Shown: positions 8,855 to 18,536, numbered from the stretch's first letter. The stretch: DNA of 64,000 bases from Deltaproteobacteria bacterium IMCC39524 (GCA_029667085.1 JARUHJ010000003.1:434001-498000), one strand, 5' to 3'. Notes: generated by a model from the letters alone, not told the origin. Numbers and translations: made by a program.

Positions 8855-9808
8855 ATGTCGGAGGAAAAAATTCGTTTGGGAGTCAGTTCCTGCCTGCTCG
8901 GTGAAAAGGTTCGTTTCGATGGAGGACACAAGCTCGATCGGTTCCTGACCGAGACACTCAGTCGATTCGTCGAGTTCGTCCCTGTCTGTCCGGAGGTTGA
9001 GATGGGATTGCCGACACCACGAGAGACACTACGTCTGGTCGGTGAACCTGAGTCGCAGCGTCTGGTTTTTTCCAAAAGTGGCGAAGACATCACCGACCGG
9101 ATGGCAGCATGGGCACACAAACGGGTCGCCGAACTCGAAAAAGAAGAGCTCTGCGGTTTTATCTTCAAATCGAAATCACCCAGCAGCGGTATGGAACGCG
9201 TCAAGCTCTACGATCGTAATGGGGTCCCTAATAAACAAGGGGTCGGCCTCTTTGCCCGGGCATTTATGGAACACTTTCCCCTGTTGCCCGTCGAAGAAGA
9301 TGGCCGATTGCACGATCCCGGTTTGCGCGATAATTTCATTGAAACCATCTTTACTCTCAAGCGTTGGCGCGAGGCTTTACAGAAAGGAGCGACTCGCGGT
9401 GTTCTGGTGGATTTTCATACCCGGCATAAGCTGCTCCTGCTCTCCCATAGCACTGAAATTTATCGACAGATGGGAAAACTGGTTGCCGACGCCAAGGCCA
9501 TCGAAGAACAGGCACTCTTCGAGTCCTACCGGGCTTTGCTGAGCAAGGGCCTCCGTTTGAAAACCACGGTCGCCAAGCACGTTAATGTCTTGCAGCATGT
9601 GCTCGGTTATTTCAAAAAACAGCTCAGCGCAGATGAAAAGCAGGAGGTCTTGAGCGTCATTGATAGCTACCGGGCGCGACAAATTCCCCTGATCGTGCCA
9701 GTCACCCTGCTCAATCACTTTGTGCGTAAATATGATCAGGTCTATCTGCAACAGCAGGTTTATCTCAACCCGCATCCTTTGGAGTTGAAGCTGCGCAACC
9801 ATGTTTAG
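8855..9808 (+). CDS. DUF523-DUF1722 (YbgA) fusion protein
   Basis: 317 residues with AAGGAG before the ATG. The N-terminal half is DUF523 (LGVSSCLLGEKVRFDGGHK, VPVCPEVEMGLPTPRE, with several conserved Cys and a SPSSGMERVKLY segment). From about residue 200 it is DUF1722/YbgA (DFHTRHKLLLLSHS, VNVLQHVLGYFKKQLS, LIVPVTLLNHFVRKY). DUF523 proteins have been tied to thiouridine or sulfur handling, and YbgA is encoded beside photolyase in enterics. Function is therefore only suggested. Its 3' end overlaps the convergent UV-endonuclease gene by 44 bases. Confidence 0.92.
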   Translation: MSEEKIRLGVSSCLLGEKVRFDGGHKLDRFLTETLSRFVEFVPVCPEVEMGLPTPRETLRLVGEPESQRLVFSKSGEDITDRMAAWAHKRVAELEKEELCGFIFKSKSPSSGMERVKLYDRNGVPNKQGVGLFARAFMEHFPLLPVEEDGRLHDPGLRDNFIETIFTLKRWREALQKGATRGVLVDFHTRHKLLLLSHSTEIYRQMGKLVADAKAIEEQALFESYRALLSKGLRLKTTVAKHVNVLQHVLGYFKKQLSADEKQEVLSVIDSYRARQIPLIVPVTLLNHFVRKYDQVYLQQQVYLNPHPLELKLRNHV

Positions 9809-10733
9809 CTGTCGTTTCGTCACCTGGCCATGGAGGCAGGGACAATTCTTCTCTTAACTTCAGAAGCGCCAGTTCTTTGGCTTTGGCTTCAACATCGATC
9901 GTGGCCTCCAGACCATGCCACTCTGCTGGGAAATCGGCAATATCGATAAAGTCGGCATGGGGCCCCGGTTTGCCGTTCCAGCCGTGCTTCGGAGATGAAA
10001 GGTGAAAATAGGGTTCGCGTCCGAGGCGTTGCCAGCTCCGCATGCAGGCCTCGGTTGCTGCGGCGACGGTCAGGCCGTCAGGGTTGCAGCGGTGGTGATG
10101 GACATCATAGACCAAAGGGATGTCGAGCTGTTCGCAGACCGGTAAAAGATCTTCGACCGTGTAGCTGCGATCGTCGTTTTCCAGGGTCAATCGACTGCGG
10201 ATCGGTTCCGCTAACGCAGAGATCTCCTTCACCAGTCGAGACAGGGCGCTCTGCTTGTCACCGTAGACGCCGCCACCGTGGATATTGATCACATCGGCAC
10301 CGATCAGCTCAGCCAGCATCACCTGGTAGTCGAGCTCCCTGAGAGAGGCCGCTGTGACTTCGGGCCGGGGGCTGGAGAGCAGGGTGAATTGGTCCGGATG
10401 GAAGCTGAACCGGAGTTGATTTTTTTTCTTGAGAGTTTTGACCGAGCGCAAGGTTGCCGTAATTTCGCGAGCGTCGGGTAGCTCTTCCAGCCGGTAGCCA
10501 ACCTCGGGGTGGGTGTAGAGTGGTAGCAACGGCGAGGAAACCCGGAAAGAGCCGAACCCCAAACGATACACCTCTTCAACGGCGGCAACCAACGAGCGAG
10601 CATTATCGAGGCAGAGTTTGCTCAGCTTCACCAGTTGGGCAGGGCGATCAAGCGGCCTGACAAATTTGGCCGTTGCGCTTCTGAAGCGGATGGGCGCCTG
10701 ATTGAACAGGCAACATAGACCTAGACGCAGCAT
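9765..10733 (-). CDS. uvsE: UV damage endonuclease UvsE/UvdE
   Basis: 322 residues. UvdE is a TIM-barrel metal enzyme that nicks DNA 5' of UV photoproducts. Family motifs seen: MLRLGLCCLF at the start, FRVSSPLLPLYTHP, LRFSFHPDQFTLLSSP, DVINIHGGGVYGDK, LTLENDDRSYTVEDLLP, PLVYDVHHHRCNP, HLSSPKHGWNG and LEATIDVEAKAKE; these carry the His, Asp and Glu metal ligands. The C-terminus is extended by about 25 low-complexity residues that overlap the DUF523-DUF1722 gene. The ribosome site before ATG 10733 is weak. Confidence 0.95.
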   Translation of the reverse strand: MLRLGLCCLFNQAPIRFRSATAKFVRPLDRPAQLVKLSKLCLDNARSLVAAVEEVYRLGFGSFRVSSPLLPLYTHPEVGYRLEELPDAREITATLRSVKTLKKKNQLRFSFHPDQFTLLSSPRPEVTAASLRELDYQVMLAELIGADVINIHGGGVYGDKQSALSRLVKEISALAEPIRSRLTLENDDRSYTVEDLLPVCEQLDIPLVYDVHHHRCNPDGLTVAAATEACMRSWQRLGREPYFHLSSPKHGWNGKPGPHADFIDIADFPAEWHGLEATIDVEAKAKELALLKLREELSLPPWPGDETTAKHGCAASTPKDAG

Positions 10734-10888
10734 GGAGAGTTTTCCGATCTGTTAAAGTCAGTGGCTTTGGCCGCTTTACGCTTTTTCGTGTGATAAGCTG
10801 TTTACAAGTCTAACAAAACGCTTATTCTGATGTCAGCTTTCTTGACAATAATGTCTGCACTGACGAAACCGTCCAGGAAAAATTAATC

Positions 10889-12409
10889 ATGCCTCAAGAG
10901 AGAGATACAAAACCCATTTTTGTAGCCGGTGCAACCGGGTACATCGGTGCCCGTCTCGTGCCCCTTTTGCTGGATGCCGGTTATCCTGTTCGAGCTCTCG
11001 CTCGTGCCCCGGAGAAACTCCAGAACCGTCCATGGGCAGAGCACCCGAAGCTGGAAGTCGTCAAAGGCGATGTTCTCGTCAAGGCATCGCTGCAAAAAGC
11101 TCTTTCTGGCTGCCGCGCCGCCTACTATCTGGTCCATTCCATGACTCCGGGTGTCAGGGACTTTGCTTTCACTGACCGGCAGGCCGCCCGCAATATGGCG
11201 GAAGCTGCTGCAGCAGAAAAGCTGGAACAGATCGTCTATTTGAGTGGCTTGGGTGACCAAGAGAGGAAACTCAGCCACCATCTGCAATCGAGGACCGAAG
11301 TTGGAGATATCCTGCGTCATGGGCCGGTCCCTGTGACTATCCTGCGGGCAGCGATGATCATTGGCTCGGGTAGCGCTTCTTTTGAAATCCTGCGCTACCT
11401 GGTTGATCGTCTGCCGGTGATGATTACGCCGCGCTGGATCGACACCCCCTGTCAACCGATCGGAGTCAGGAACGTCCTCTACTACCTGGTCGGCTGTATT
11501 GAAGAGCCGAGAACACTCGGGGAGACCTTTGATATAGGTCAGCCTGAGGTGACCAATTATCGGGAGTTGATGGAAATCTATGCCCAGGAAGCGGGCCTGC
11601 GGCGACGACTGGTCATCCCGGTACCAGTTCTCACACCGCGCCTCAGCTCTTACTGGATTCATCTCGTGACTCCGGTGCCCGCTTCCATTGCGCGGCCCCT
11701 GGCCGAAGGCTTGAGTAACCCGGTGATTTGTCAGGAGAATCGCATTACAGAGCTTTTACCCCAAGACCTTTTTGATGCCCGTAAGGCGATTCGACTGGCG
11801 CTTGATCGTCTTCGACAACACCATGTAGAAACCTCCTGGATAGATTCTGGAGAGATTCACCCTGCAGAATGGAGTGTGCCCGGTGATCCTGGCTGGGCCG
11901 GAGGCAGTTTCTACGATGATTCGCGAAAAGTCGTTCTGGATGCAAGGCCGGAGGAGATCTGGCCAGCAGTGATCTCGATCGGTGGGGAAAATGGCTACTA
12001 CTACGCCAACTGGCTATGGCAAATCCGAGGTATCATGGATCGGCTCTGCGGCGGAGTGGGCCTGAGCCGGGGGCGTCGAAGTCAGACAGAGCTGTACCCT
12101 GGAGATGCCCTCGATTTCTGGCGGGTGGTCGACGTGCGAAAACCAGATTACCTGATGCTTTCAGCGGAGATGAAGCTGCCCGGAGAGGCGGTTCTTTCCT
12201 TCCGGATTAAGCCTTTGGAGAATGGCCAGGTAGAAGTGCAACAGGTTGCCCGGTTCTTGCCCCGAGGGTTGTTGGGACTTCTTTACTGGTATGCTGTGAT
12301 GCCGTTTCATCACTATGTTTTTAATGGCATGTTGAAAGGCATTGCAAAGGCTTCAGGAAAAACTATTCGTAGCGGCCCGGAAGGTTTCAAAACGCTCAGC
12401 GATCAATAG
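10889..12409 (+). CDS. NAD(P)-binding SDR protein with DUF2867 C-terminal domain
   Basis: 506 residues. The N-terminal 290 residues form an atypical short-chain dehydrogenase domain: PIFVAGATGYIGARLVPLL is the nucleotide-binding Gly motif, VKGDVL and YYLVHSM follow, and YLSGLGDQE takes the place of the catalytic region, as in NmrA-like proteins. The C-terminal 180 residues are DUF2867, an SRPBCC-like domain (YYYANWLWQIRGIMDRLCGG, AEMKLPGEAVLSFRI). Such fusions are common and their substrates are unknown. AGGA lies ten bases upstream of the ATG. Eighty bases separate it from the peroxiredoxin gene downstream, so joint transcription is possible. Confidence 0.88.
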   Translation: MPQERDTKPIFVAGATGYIGARLVPLLLDAGYPVRALARAPEKLQNRPWAEHPKLEVVKGDVLVKASLQKALSGCRAAYYLVHSMTPGVRDFAFTDRQAARNMAEAAAAEKLEQIVYLSGLGDQERKLSHHLQSRTEVGDILRHGPVPVTILRAAMIIGSGSASFEILRYLVDRLPVMITPRWIDTPCQPIGVRNVLYYLVGCIEEPRTLGETFDIGQPEVTNYRELMEIYAQEAGLRRRLVIPVPVLTPRLSSYWIHLVTPVPASIARPLAEGLSNPVICQENRITELLPQDLFDARKAIRLALDRLRQHHVETSWIDSGEIHPAEWSVPGDPGWAGGSFYDDSRKVVLDARPEEIWPAVISIGGENGYYYANWLWQIRGIMDRLCGGVGLSRGRRSQTELYPGDALDFWRVVDVRKPDYLMLSAEMKLPGEAVLSFRIKPLENGQVEVQQVARFLPRGLLGLLYWYAVMPFHHYVFNGMLKGIAKASGKTIRSGPEGFKTLSDQ

Positions 12410-12488
12410 CCCGCCCCTGAAAAGTTTAAAGGTTCTGGCCCGCGAGTTTTGTCCTTACGACGGATCATACAGGAGAAAGGGGTTTGCA

Positions 12489-12968
12489 ATGAAACGATTG
12501 ATTCGTGCCGGAACCGTCGCTGCGAAGGCACTTCTGGCCTCGAACGCTGGGGCTCTTCCGGTCGGTGCAGCGGCCCCTGATTTTAAGGCCATGTCGACCC
12601 GTGGGGAGTTCATCCTCAGCCAGGCCCTGGAGAAGGGGCCTGTCGTTCTCGCCTTGTACTATGCCGACTTCACCCCTGGCTGAAGCAGTGAAATGAAGGC
12701 TTTTCAAAACGAACTCGAACGTTTTGAAAAGCTCGGCGTCCAGGTTCTGGGCGTAAGTGGCGACGCTCTGGAAACCCACAAAGATTTTGTCACCAAGCTC
12801 GGTTTGCACTTTTCGTTGCTGGCCGACGACGGCACAATCCGTAAGCTTTATGGGAGCGGTCGAATCACCTACTTAATCGATTCGTCAGGTTTTATTCGCT
12901 ATGTTCATAAGGGAATGCCAGGCAACGATAAGCTGATTCAGGAAAGCGGTAAGCTGCGGTCTTCTTGA
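12489..12968 (+). CDS. Peroxiredoxin with UGA-encoded selenocysteine (candidate selenoprotein)
   Basis: I read this as one gene of 159 residues from the ATG at 12489 to the TGA at 12966, with an in-frame TGA at 12681-12683 read as Sec65. The N-terminal part has VGAAAPDFKAMSTRGEF and VVLALYYADFTPG; the next codon is TGA, then SSEMKAFQNELERFEKLGV, VLGVSGD, FSLLADDGTIRKLYG, YLIDSSGFIRYVHKG. In AhpC/TSA-Bcp peroxiredoxins the residue after TPG is the peroxidatic Cys, exactly where TGA stands. Both halves keep the same frame and family sequence. A strong hairpin starts 15 bases after the TGA (see next entry). The first 20 residues are basic then hydrophobic, perhaps an export signal. Without selenocysteine it would be a broken gene; that is the only serious alternative. 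Confidence 0.88.
12699..12732 (+). promoter_or_regulatory. Candidate SECIS hairpin of the peroxiredoxin gene
   Basis: Arms GCTTTTCAAAACG (12699-12711) and CGTTTTGAAAAGC (12720-12732) are perfect complements, 13 base pairs, closing an 8-base loop AACTCGAA. The loop begins 28 bases after the TGA at 12681-12683, inside the distance range known for bacterial SECIS elements (roughly 16-37). If the top G-C pair is open, the loop starts with G as SelB recognition prefers. The hairpin lies wholly in coding sequence, as expected for bacteria. Confidence 0.8.
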
Positions 12969-12982
12969 GTCGTGCTGGCGTA

Positions 12983-15430
12983 TTAGTCACCTGTTGGCTT
13001 TGAGCCCGCAAAAGAGGAGCGTAAGTCCTCCTCAATTGAACGCAGATGCAAGTCACGTTGCGGAAAGGGAATGGTGATCCCTTCTTCCCTGAAGTAACGA
13101 TCGACGGCCTGCCCCATATCGCTTTTAATTTTGAGCCGTTTACTGATATCGGAGACCCACACACGCAGTTCAAAGTCGATCGAGCTTTCCCCGAAGCCGG
13201 TGAAGATTGCTGAAGATTCGGGGTCTTTGAGGATGTCGGGGTGTTCTTTGGCTACTCGTATAAGAATATCCAGAACCTTGTCGAGTGGACTGCCATAAGC
13301 GACGCCGACCGTCAGGACGATTCGCGAAACGTTGGTCGTGAAAGTCCAGTTGGTTACTTTTTGTGAGATCAGGTCCGAGTTGGGGACAATGACTTCGGAA
13401 CGATCCAGGGTTTCAAAAACTGTTGAACGCATCCCTATTCGGGTGATGGTTCCCCACTGCTCATCAATGTTGATGGTGTCTCCTACTTTGACCGGGCGTT
13501 CGAAAAGCAGGATCAGGCCGCTGACGAAATTGTTGACGATGTTCTGCAGACCAAAGCCGATGCCGACGCTGAGAGCGCCGGCGATGATCGTGAACTTTTG
13601 CAGGTCGAGACCGGCCATGCTTATGGCGACAAAGAAGCCGATAGTAAAGAGGGTATAGTGCAAAAGCCTCTTCAGTGCGGCCTTAACGCCGTAGTCGATC
13701 CTTCGAGGTGTCATGTAATGGGCATCGACCAAAGCCTGAAGTAGCCATGACACCAGATTTGTCAGGTAGAGGACTAGTGTCACCATGGCGACCATGTAGA
13801 CCGAAATGTTGAAGCCGCCAATCGTATATTCGTAGCTCAAAAGAGTCATCAGGGTTTCATCAATATCATTGTAGACGCCCCATGCCACCAACAGATATAG
13901 GCCGGCATTGATCAGGATAAAAATGCGGGCAAGAGTCTTGAGCCGTTCTCCGGTGCTGATCCCCAGTTTCATGACCAACTGGCGATCCCTGACCCAGTTA
14001 AGACGTAAAAACTCGGTGATGCCGCCATCGGCCAGATGAATTGTCATGCGCACCATGAAGACGATGATGATAGTTCCGAGCACGGCTTCGATCAAGTGGA
14101 TCGAGAGAGTTGCGAAACCGAGCAGCGCAGTAAGCAGACCAACCAGGGCGACCAGGCTGATCAGGTAGAGCGAGGCCAGATATGGTCCGAATCTGTCCGG
14201 CTCCTTGTGCCGCCTGCGGCGAGCGATCAGCAGACAGGTTGGGGCGGCAATGGCGCAGAGGAGAACTTCGTAAAGCTGGTAGGCTGGTGTCGGCAGGCCG
14301 CTGACTTTGAGGACTTCCGATACCAGGTAGACAATCGCTAAGGTGACGATCAAGCGTCTGCGACGGTTGTTCTCCGCCATTGCTGCGACCAGAACCGTGG
14401 CGGCGATCGTTGCAATCGTAAGCATGAGCCAACCCCAGGAGGGCGGGATGTTTTCGTAGAGGCTGCCGGTTGCCGCAATGGTGATGAAGATTGCTCCTGC
14501 AAACGGATGTTGAAAAAGGAATCGCCAGTCTTCAGAAATAGGTTTGGGTCTTTTGCGACGTAATGAAAGCAGGCTTACCAGTACGACGGTGGAGATCAAT
14601 TCCAGGATGATAATCCAGCCGTGGCGTTGCCAGAAGCCCTCAGGAAGCCTGACCGTCGAGATGAAATTTGCGCGGTACTCTGCAAACATCTCGGGGGTCA
14701 ATTGACGGTAGAAGTCGAGGCTGAACAACGAATAGGCATTACGGCGGAAGGTCTCCTGCCGCAGCTGCTTGAGAGTTTTATCGATGAGGAGCAGTCGGCT
14801 GTCGAGAATCTCCCGCTCCGCAGAATACTCTTCCTGCATCTTGAGCAGCTTGGTCGAGGCCTCCGAGATCCGTTCAAGAATCGCGTCAATGTTCTTCTGG
14901 GCTTTGGTGAAGACGTCTTCCGGGATGTTGACTTCTGATTTGCGCAGAGCTTTCTGCCACTTCTGCCAGAAGTTTTTTTCCTCTGTCCATGATGTGCGAA
15001 GGTTTTCAAGGTCTTTGAAGAGCTCGGAAAGGACCTCGAGCTGCTGCTTCTGCTCCTGGTCGATCTGCGAATAGCGGGTCTCGACTGTCATTAGACGGTT
15101 GAGCGGCCAGTTGACGGCATCCTCCCAATTGGTGAACTGTGCTTCCACCTCCTTGATTGTGTCGGCCAGGTCGGCGAGTTTCTGCTGAACCCCATCCAGG
15201 GAGTCGGCTTGGGCAATGACGGCCTCTGCGGCAGTCAACCTGGCGCTGATTGCGTTTGCTTGAGGAATGACTTCATTGAGACCTGGGAACACGGCCTCTT
15301 CCACGGCCGTCTCTGGTGCGGGTGCCTCCTCGGCACGGGGCTGAGAGATGTCAGGGACCCAGGTCACCAGGCACAGGCACACTGTGAACTTGATGATGCC
15401 CGTGAGTATGGAGTGTTTATGGTACTTCAT
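12983..15430 (-). CDS. Large mechanosensitive channel of the MscS family (MscK/YbdG-type)
   Basis: 815 residues from the ATG at 15428-15430, which overlaps the corA stop as ATGA. Signal peptide at 1-33 ending near QPRAEE, then a long periplasmic coiled-coil region (about 40-240, with heptads such as LADLADTIKEVEAQFTNWED), about ten membrane helices, and the MscS core at 590-800: ISMAGLDLQKFTIIAGALS then GFGLQNIVNNFVSG and LFERPVKVGDTINID. The core is the pore helix and beta domain that gate on membrane tension. Length fits MscK-like channels. It ends the rimB-rimK-corA operon. Confidence 0.93.
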   Translation of the reverse strand: MKYHKHSILTGIIKFTVCLCLVTWVPDISQPRAEEAPAPETAVEEAVFPGLNEVIPQANAISARLTAAEAVIAQADSLDGVQQKLADLADTIKEVEAQFTNWEDAVNWPLNRLMTVETRYSQIDQEQKQQLEVLSELFKDLENLRTSWTEEKNFWQKWQKALRKSEVNIPEDVFTKAQKNIDAILERISEASTKLLKMQEEYSAEREILDSRLLLIDKTLKQLRQETFRRNAYSLFSLDFYRQLTPEMFAEYRANFISTVRLPEGFWQRHGWIIILELISTVVLVSLLSLRRKRPKPISEDWRFLFQHPFAGAIFITIAATGSLYENIPPSWGWLMLTIATIAATVLVAAMAENNRRRRLIVTLAIVYLVSEVLKVSGLPTPAYQLYEVLLCAIAAPTCLLIARRRRHKEPDRFGPYLASLYLISLVALVGLLTALLGFATLSIHLIEAVLGTIIIVFMVRMTIHLADGGITEFLRLNWVRDRQLVMKLGISTGERLKTLARIFILINAGLYLLVAWGVYNDIDETLMTLLSYEYTIGGFNISVYMVAMVTLVLYLTNLVSWLLQALVDAHYMTPRRIDYGVKAALKRLLHYTLFTIGFFVAISMAGLDLQKFTIIAGALSVGIGFGLQNIVNNFVSGLILLFERPVKVGDTINIDEQWGTITRIGMRSTVFETLDRSEVIVPNSDLISQKVTNWTFTTNVSRIVLTVGVAYGSPLDKVLDILIRVAKEHPDILKDPESSAIFTGFGESSIDFELRVWVSDISKRLKIKSDMGQAVDRYFREEGITIPFPQRDLHLRSIEEDLRSSFAGSKPTGD

Positions 15431-16539
15431 AACCACTTTTTCCTCTTGAAATAGATCAGCATGCCGATGATGCAGGAAATCATGACACCCCAGATTGCAA
15501 AATAACCCCAGCGCCACTTGAGCTCCGGGATGTACTCGAAGTTCATGCCGTAGATGCCGGCGATAAAGGTTAAGGGGATGAAGATCGAGGCCATGATGGT
15601 TAACACTTTCATGATCTCGTTCATGCGATTGCCGACAGCCGACATGTAGAGGTCCTGCAATCCGGAGACAGTGTCGCGAAAGATTTCTACCGTGTCGAGG
15701 ACCTGGATTGTATGGTCATAAAGGTCGCGCAGAAAGACCCGGGTGCCTTCGGCGACCAGGGGGGAGTCCTCCTTGTAAAGTTCACTAATGACTTCCCGCA
15801 GTGGCCATACCGATTTGCGCAGCAGCTGCAGCTGGCGCTTGTAGTGGTGAATCCTCCCCAGAGTGGATTGGTCAGGATAATTGAGCAGGTCTTCCTCAAG
15901 CTGCGCCAGGTGATCTCCTACCTTCTCCAGAATGTGGAAGTAGCTGTCAACGATTGAATCGACCAGTGCGTAGGCCAGGTAGTCGGGCCCGCGTTGGCGG
16001 ATTCTGCCGTGACTGCGTTGCAAGCGACCCCGCACCCCTTCGAAGACGTCACCCTCGCGTTCCTGGAAGGTGATTACGTAGTGTGGCCCGAGAATCAAGC
16101 TGACCTGTTCCGTATCGATTGACTGGGTTTTGTCATCGAAAAAAAGCATCTTCAGGATGATCAGGCTGTAGCCTTCCATCTCCTCAACTTTGGGCCGATG
16201 CTGGGTGTTGAGGATATCCTCAAGCGCGAGAGCGTGAAGTCCGAATTGCTGGCCGAACTGTTCGATGATCTTGATGTCATGTATGCCGCTCAGGTTAATC
16301 CAACTGACTGAGGGCGTCTCTTTGAAGGTCGAAACGTCCGTGAGACTGATATCCCTGCGTGTGGCGAGCTGTTGCTGGTCGTAGTCAACAAGATCAATGA
16401 CCGGTTTTTCGATCTTCTGCTTGCCGACATGAATCAGGGTGCCCGGGGGAAGACCGACCTCTTTGGCCTTGACTTGAAACAGCTCTGCGTTGAAAGGCAT
16501 CTTCAGAAAGTCGAGATTAAGTAATCGTTTTGGGTCCAT
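15427..16539 (-). CDS. corA: CorA-family magnesium/cobalt transporter
   Basis: 370 residues from the ATG at 16537-16539, which has AAGGAG ten bases upstream. A TTG ten codons further up is less likely. CorA forms a pentameric Mg2+ channel. The long cytoplasmic funnel carries VSLILGPHYVITFQE and GRIHHYKRQLQLLRKSVWP; the C-terminus has two helices, the first ending in the signature YGMNFEYIPEL, then WRWGYFAIWGVMISC and a basic tail KRKKWL. The stop overlaps the MscS start (ATGA), a sign of coupled translation; both proteins deal with ion balance. Confidence 0.96.
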   Translation of the reverse strand: MDPKRLLNLDFLKMPFNAELFQVKAKEVGLPPGTLIHVGKQKIEKPVIDLVDYDQQQLATRRDISLTDVSTFKETPSVSWINLSGIHDIKIIEQFGQQFGLHALALEDILNTQHRPKVEEMEGYSLIILKMLFFDDKTQSIDTEQVSLILGPHYVITFQEREGDVFEGVRGRLQRSHGRIRQRGPDYLAYALVDSIVDSYFHILEKVGDHLAQLEEDLLNYPDQSTLGRIHHYKRQLQLLRKSVWPLREVISELYKEDSPLVAEGTRVFLRDLYDHTIQVLDTVEIFRDTVSGLQDLYMSAVGNRMNEIMKVLTIMASIFIPLTFIAGIYGMNFEYIPELKWRWGYFAIWGVMISCIIGMLIYFKRKKWL

Positions 16540-16586
16540 TGCTGATGTGCTCCTTACGAGAGGGCTCAACTCGCAGGCGAAAGTTT

Positions 16587-17618
16587 TTATCTCTCCAGCC
16601 CGTAATCTTCTTCAGTGAGGTTCGAGGTGTAATCGTCCAGGGTGCTCTCCGCTTCATCGGGGTCCTCGACTTTAGCAAGGTTGACCAAGGCGTCCCCTTC
16701 GTGAACCAGGGGTAAGGTCAACTGGCCGATGGCGACACCGGTGAAGGGTGCATAGACAGACTCGCTCTCGTTGCCTAATGGGTCGTTAATAATCCCAAGC
16801 AGATCACCTTTTTTTACCAGGCTGCCAAGTGATACCTGTTTAAAGAAAACTCCGCTTCTGGGAGCACGAACCCAGCTGGTTTTGCTGGAGATGACCGGTT
16901 CCTGGGTGCGCGCCTTGAGGCTTTTAGGCAGCATGCCAATCGCCCGCATCACGTTGATTATCCCGCGAATTCCGGAACGGATCGCATTCTCGTTGAAGTA
17001 CAGGGCTTCGCCGGCCTCATAGAGCAGGACCGGTATGCCGTGTTCGGCAACGGCCTCACGCAGGGAGCCATCGCGAATCGCGGAGTGGATGATCATCGGC
17101 GCACCGAAGGCTTGAGCCAAGCGCAAGTTTTCTTCATCGTCGATCGAGGTGCGGATCTGCGGCAGGTTGCTGCGGTAATTCGATCCGGTGTGGATGTCGA
17201 TACCATGGGTGGAACGGCAGACGATCTCCTGCATGAACAGGTAGGCAATCCGGCTGGCCAGGGAACCTTCCGCTGAGCCCGGAAAAGAGCGGTTGAGGTC
17301 ACGCCGGTCCGGAAGATAACGTGAGCGCTGTATAAAGCCGAACGGGTTGACAACCGGCACGGCGAGCAGCGTGCCTTTCAGGCGGTTCAAGGACTTGTTG
17401 CAAAGCAGTCGTCGGATGATCTCGACGCCGTTGATTTCGTCGCCGTGGATGGCTGCGCTTATGAAGAGCGTTGGCCCCGCCTGTTTGCCGTGTACGACGT
17501 GAACCGGCAGAGTAAGCTCTGAGTGGGTGTAAAGTCTGGCCATCGGCAGGTCGATCGTCACGCGATCTCCGGCGTTAATCTCCTCACCCCCAAAAAGGAA
17601 AGATTTTTGTCGTTTCAT
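16587..17618 (-). CDS. Succinylglutamate desuccinylase/aspartoacylase-type zinc hydrolase
   Basis: 343 residues of the M14-like AstE/AspA family. The first zinc motif is [18 protein letters not shown], followed by [20 protein letters not shown] and GIDIHTGS with the second His ligand; [13 protein letters not shown] supplies the catalytic Glu. The C-terminal 100 residues form a beta-barrel like a biotinyl-lipoyl domain ([18 protein letters not shown]). The start ATG overlaps the rimK stop (GGATGA). In many proteobacteria this family sits with RimK and the RimB-like protease; it may trim the amino acids that RimK adds, but that is inference. Confidence 0.92.
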   Translation of the reverse strand: MKRQKSFLFGGEEINAGDRVTIDLPMARLYTHSELTLPVHVVHGKQAGPTLFISAAIHGDEINGVEIIRRLLCNKSLNRLKGTLLAVPVVNPFGFIQRSRYLPDRRDLNRSFPGSAEGSLASRIAYLFMQEIVCRSTHGIDIHTGSNYRSNLPQIRTSIDDEENLRLAQAFGAPMIIHSAIRDGSLREAVAEHGIPVLLYEAGEALYFNENAIRSGIRGIINVMRAIGMLPKSLKARTQEPVISSKTSWVRAPRSGVFFKQVSLGSLVKKGDLLGIINDPLGNESESVYAPFTGVAIGQLTLPLVHEGDALVNLAKVEDPDEAESTLDDYTSNLTEEDYGLER

Positions 17619-18520
17619 CCCTGACCCCGGGTTTTGGTTTTGCCTGGTTTCGATTCTTTTTCGATGAAGTTAATTATCATGCCTGCCACGTTTTTCTCCG
17701 TCGCCGCTTCTATTCCCTTCAGGCCCGGCGAGGAATTGACCTCCATAACCACTGGCCCGTGATTGGAACGAAGCAGATCGACACCGGCAACATTAAGCCC
17801 CATGATCCTGGCTGCCCGAACAGCGGTTAAGCGCTCTTCCGGGGTCAGTTTGGCAAGTGTGGCATTGCCGCCACGGTGCAGATTGGAACGAAACTCTCCT
17901 TCCCCTCCCTGGCGCTTCATCGCAGCCACAACCTTATCGCCAATCACGAAGCAACGGAGATCGGCCCCCTTAGCCTCCTTGATAAACTCCTGAACCAGGA
18001 TGTTTTCTTTCAAGCCACGGAAGGCTTCGATGACACTCTCTGCCGCTTTTCCCGTTTCCGCAAGCACCACGCCGATCCCCTGGGTCCCTTCCAGCAGTTT
18101 AATCACCAACGGTGCACCACCGGCCAGCTTGATCAAGTCTTTTGTGTACTGGGTCGAATGGGCAAATCCGGTCACCGGCAGGCCAATGCCCTTGCGGGCC
18201 AGGAGTTGTAGGCTGCGAAGCTTGTCACGCGAGCGACTGATTGCCACAGATTCATTAATGCTGTAGACATTCATCATTTCAAACTGGCGGACAACAGCCG
18301 TGCCGAAGAAGGTGATCGAGGCGCCAATCCGGGGAATGATGGCATCGTATCCGGTCAGTTCTTCGCCTTTGTAATGGATCGTCGGGCGTTGACTGGCAAT
18401 CGTCATGTAACAGCGAAGCGGGTCGATGACTCGGACCTCATGGCCCTTCGCTTTAGCCTCCTCAACCATACGGTTGGTCGAGTAAATCTTTGCATTCCTT
18501 GAGATAATAGCTATTTTCAT
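17615..18520 (-). CDS. rimK: RimK-family ATP-grasp alpha-L-glutamate ligase
   Basis: 301 residues from ATG 18518-18520, with AAGGAG nine bases upstream; the open frame continues further but without a better start. RimK adds glutamates to the C-terminus of ribosomal protein S6 and related targets. Seen: the N-terminal Rossmann-like part [59 protein letters not shown], the ATP-binding [37 protein letters not shown], and the metal-binding [17 protein letters not shown]. All family motifs are intact and the length is normal. Second gene of the operon, 16 bases after the rimB-like gene. Confidence 0.95.
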   Translation of the reverse strand: MKIAIISRNAKIYSTNRMVEEAKAKGHEVRVIDPLRCYMTIASQRPTIHYKGEELTGYDAIIPRIGASITFFGTAVVRQFEMMNVYSINESVAISRSRDKLRSLQLLARKGIGLPVTGFAHSTQYTKDLIKLAGGAPLVIKLLEGTQGIGVVLAETGKAAESVIEAFRGLKENILVQEFIKEAKGADLRCFVIGDKVVAAMKRQGGEGEFRSNLHRGGNATLAKLTPEERLTAVRAARIMGLNVAGVDLLRSNHGPVVMEVNSSPGLKGIEAATEKNVAGMIINFIEKESKPGKTKTRGQG

Positions 18521-18536
18521 ATCGTTGGACTCCTTG

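Noticed and set aside
8680-9204. N-terminal extension of the lipocalin
   Set aside because: The upstream open frame is antisense to the DUF523-DUF1722 start; the lipoprotein signal with GGAG at 8679 fixes the true start.
10883-11662. 259-residue open frame antisense to the SDR/DUF2867 gene
   Set aside because: The opposite strand carries an intact Rossmann motif and normal start; this frame has none.
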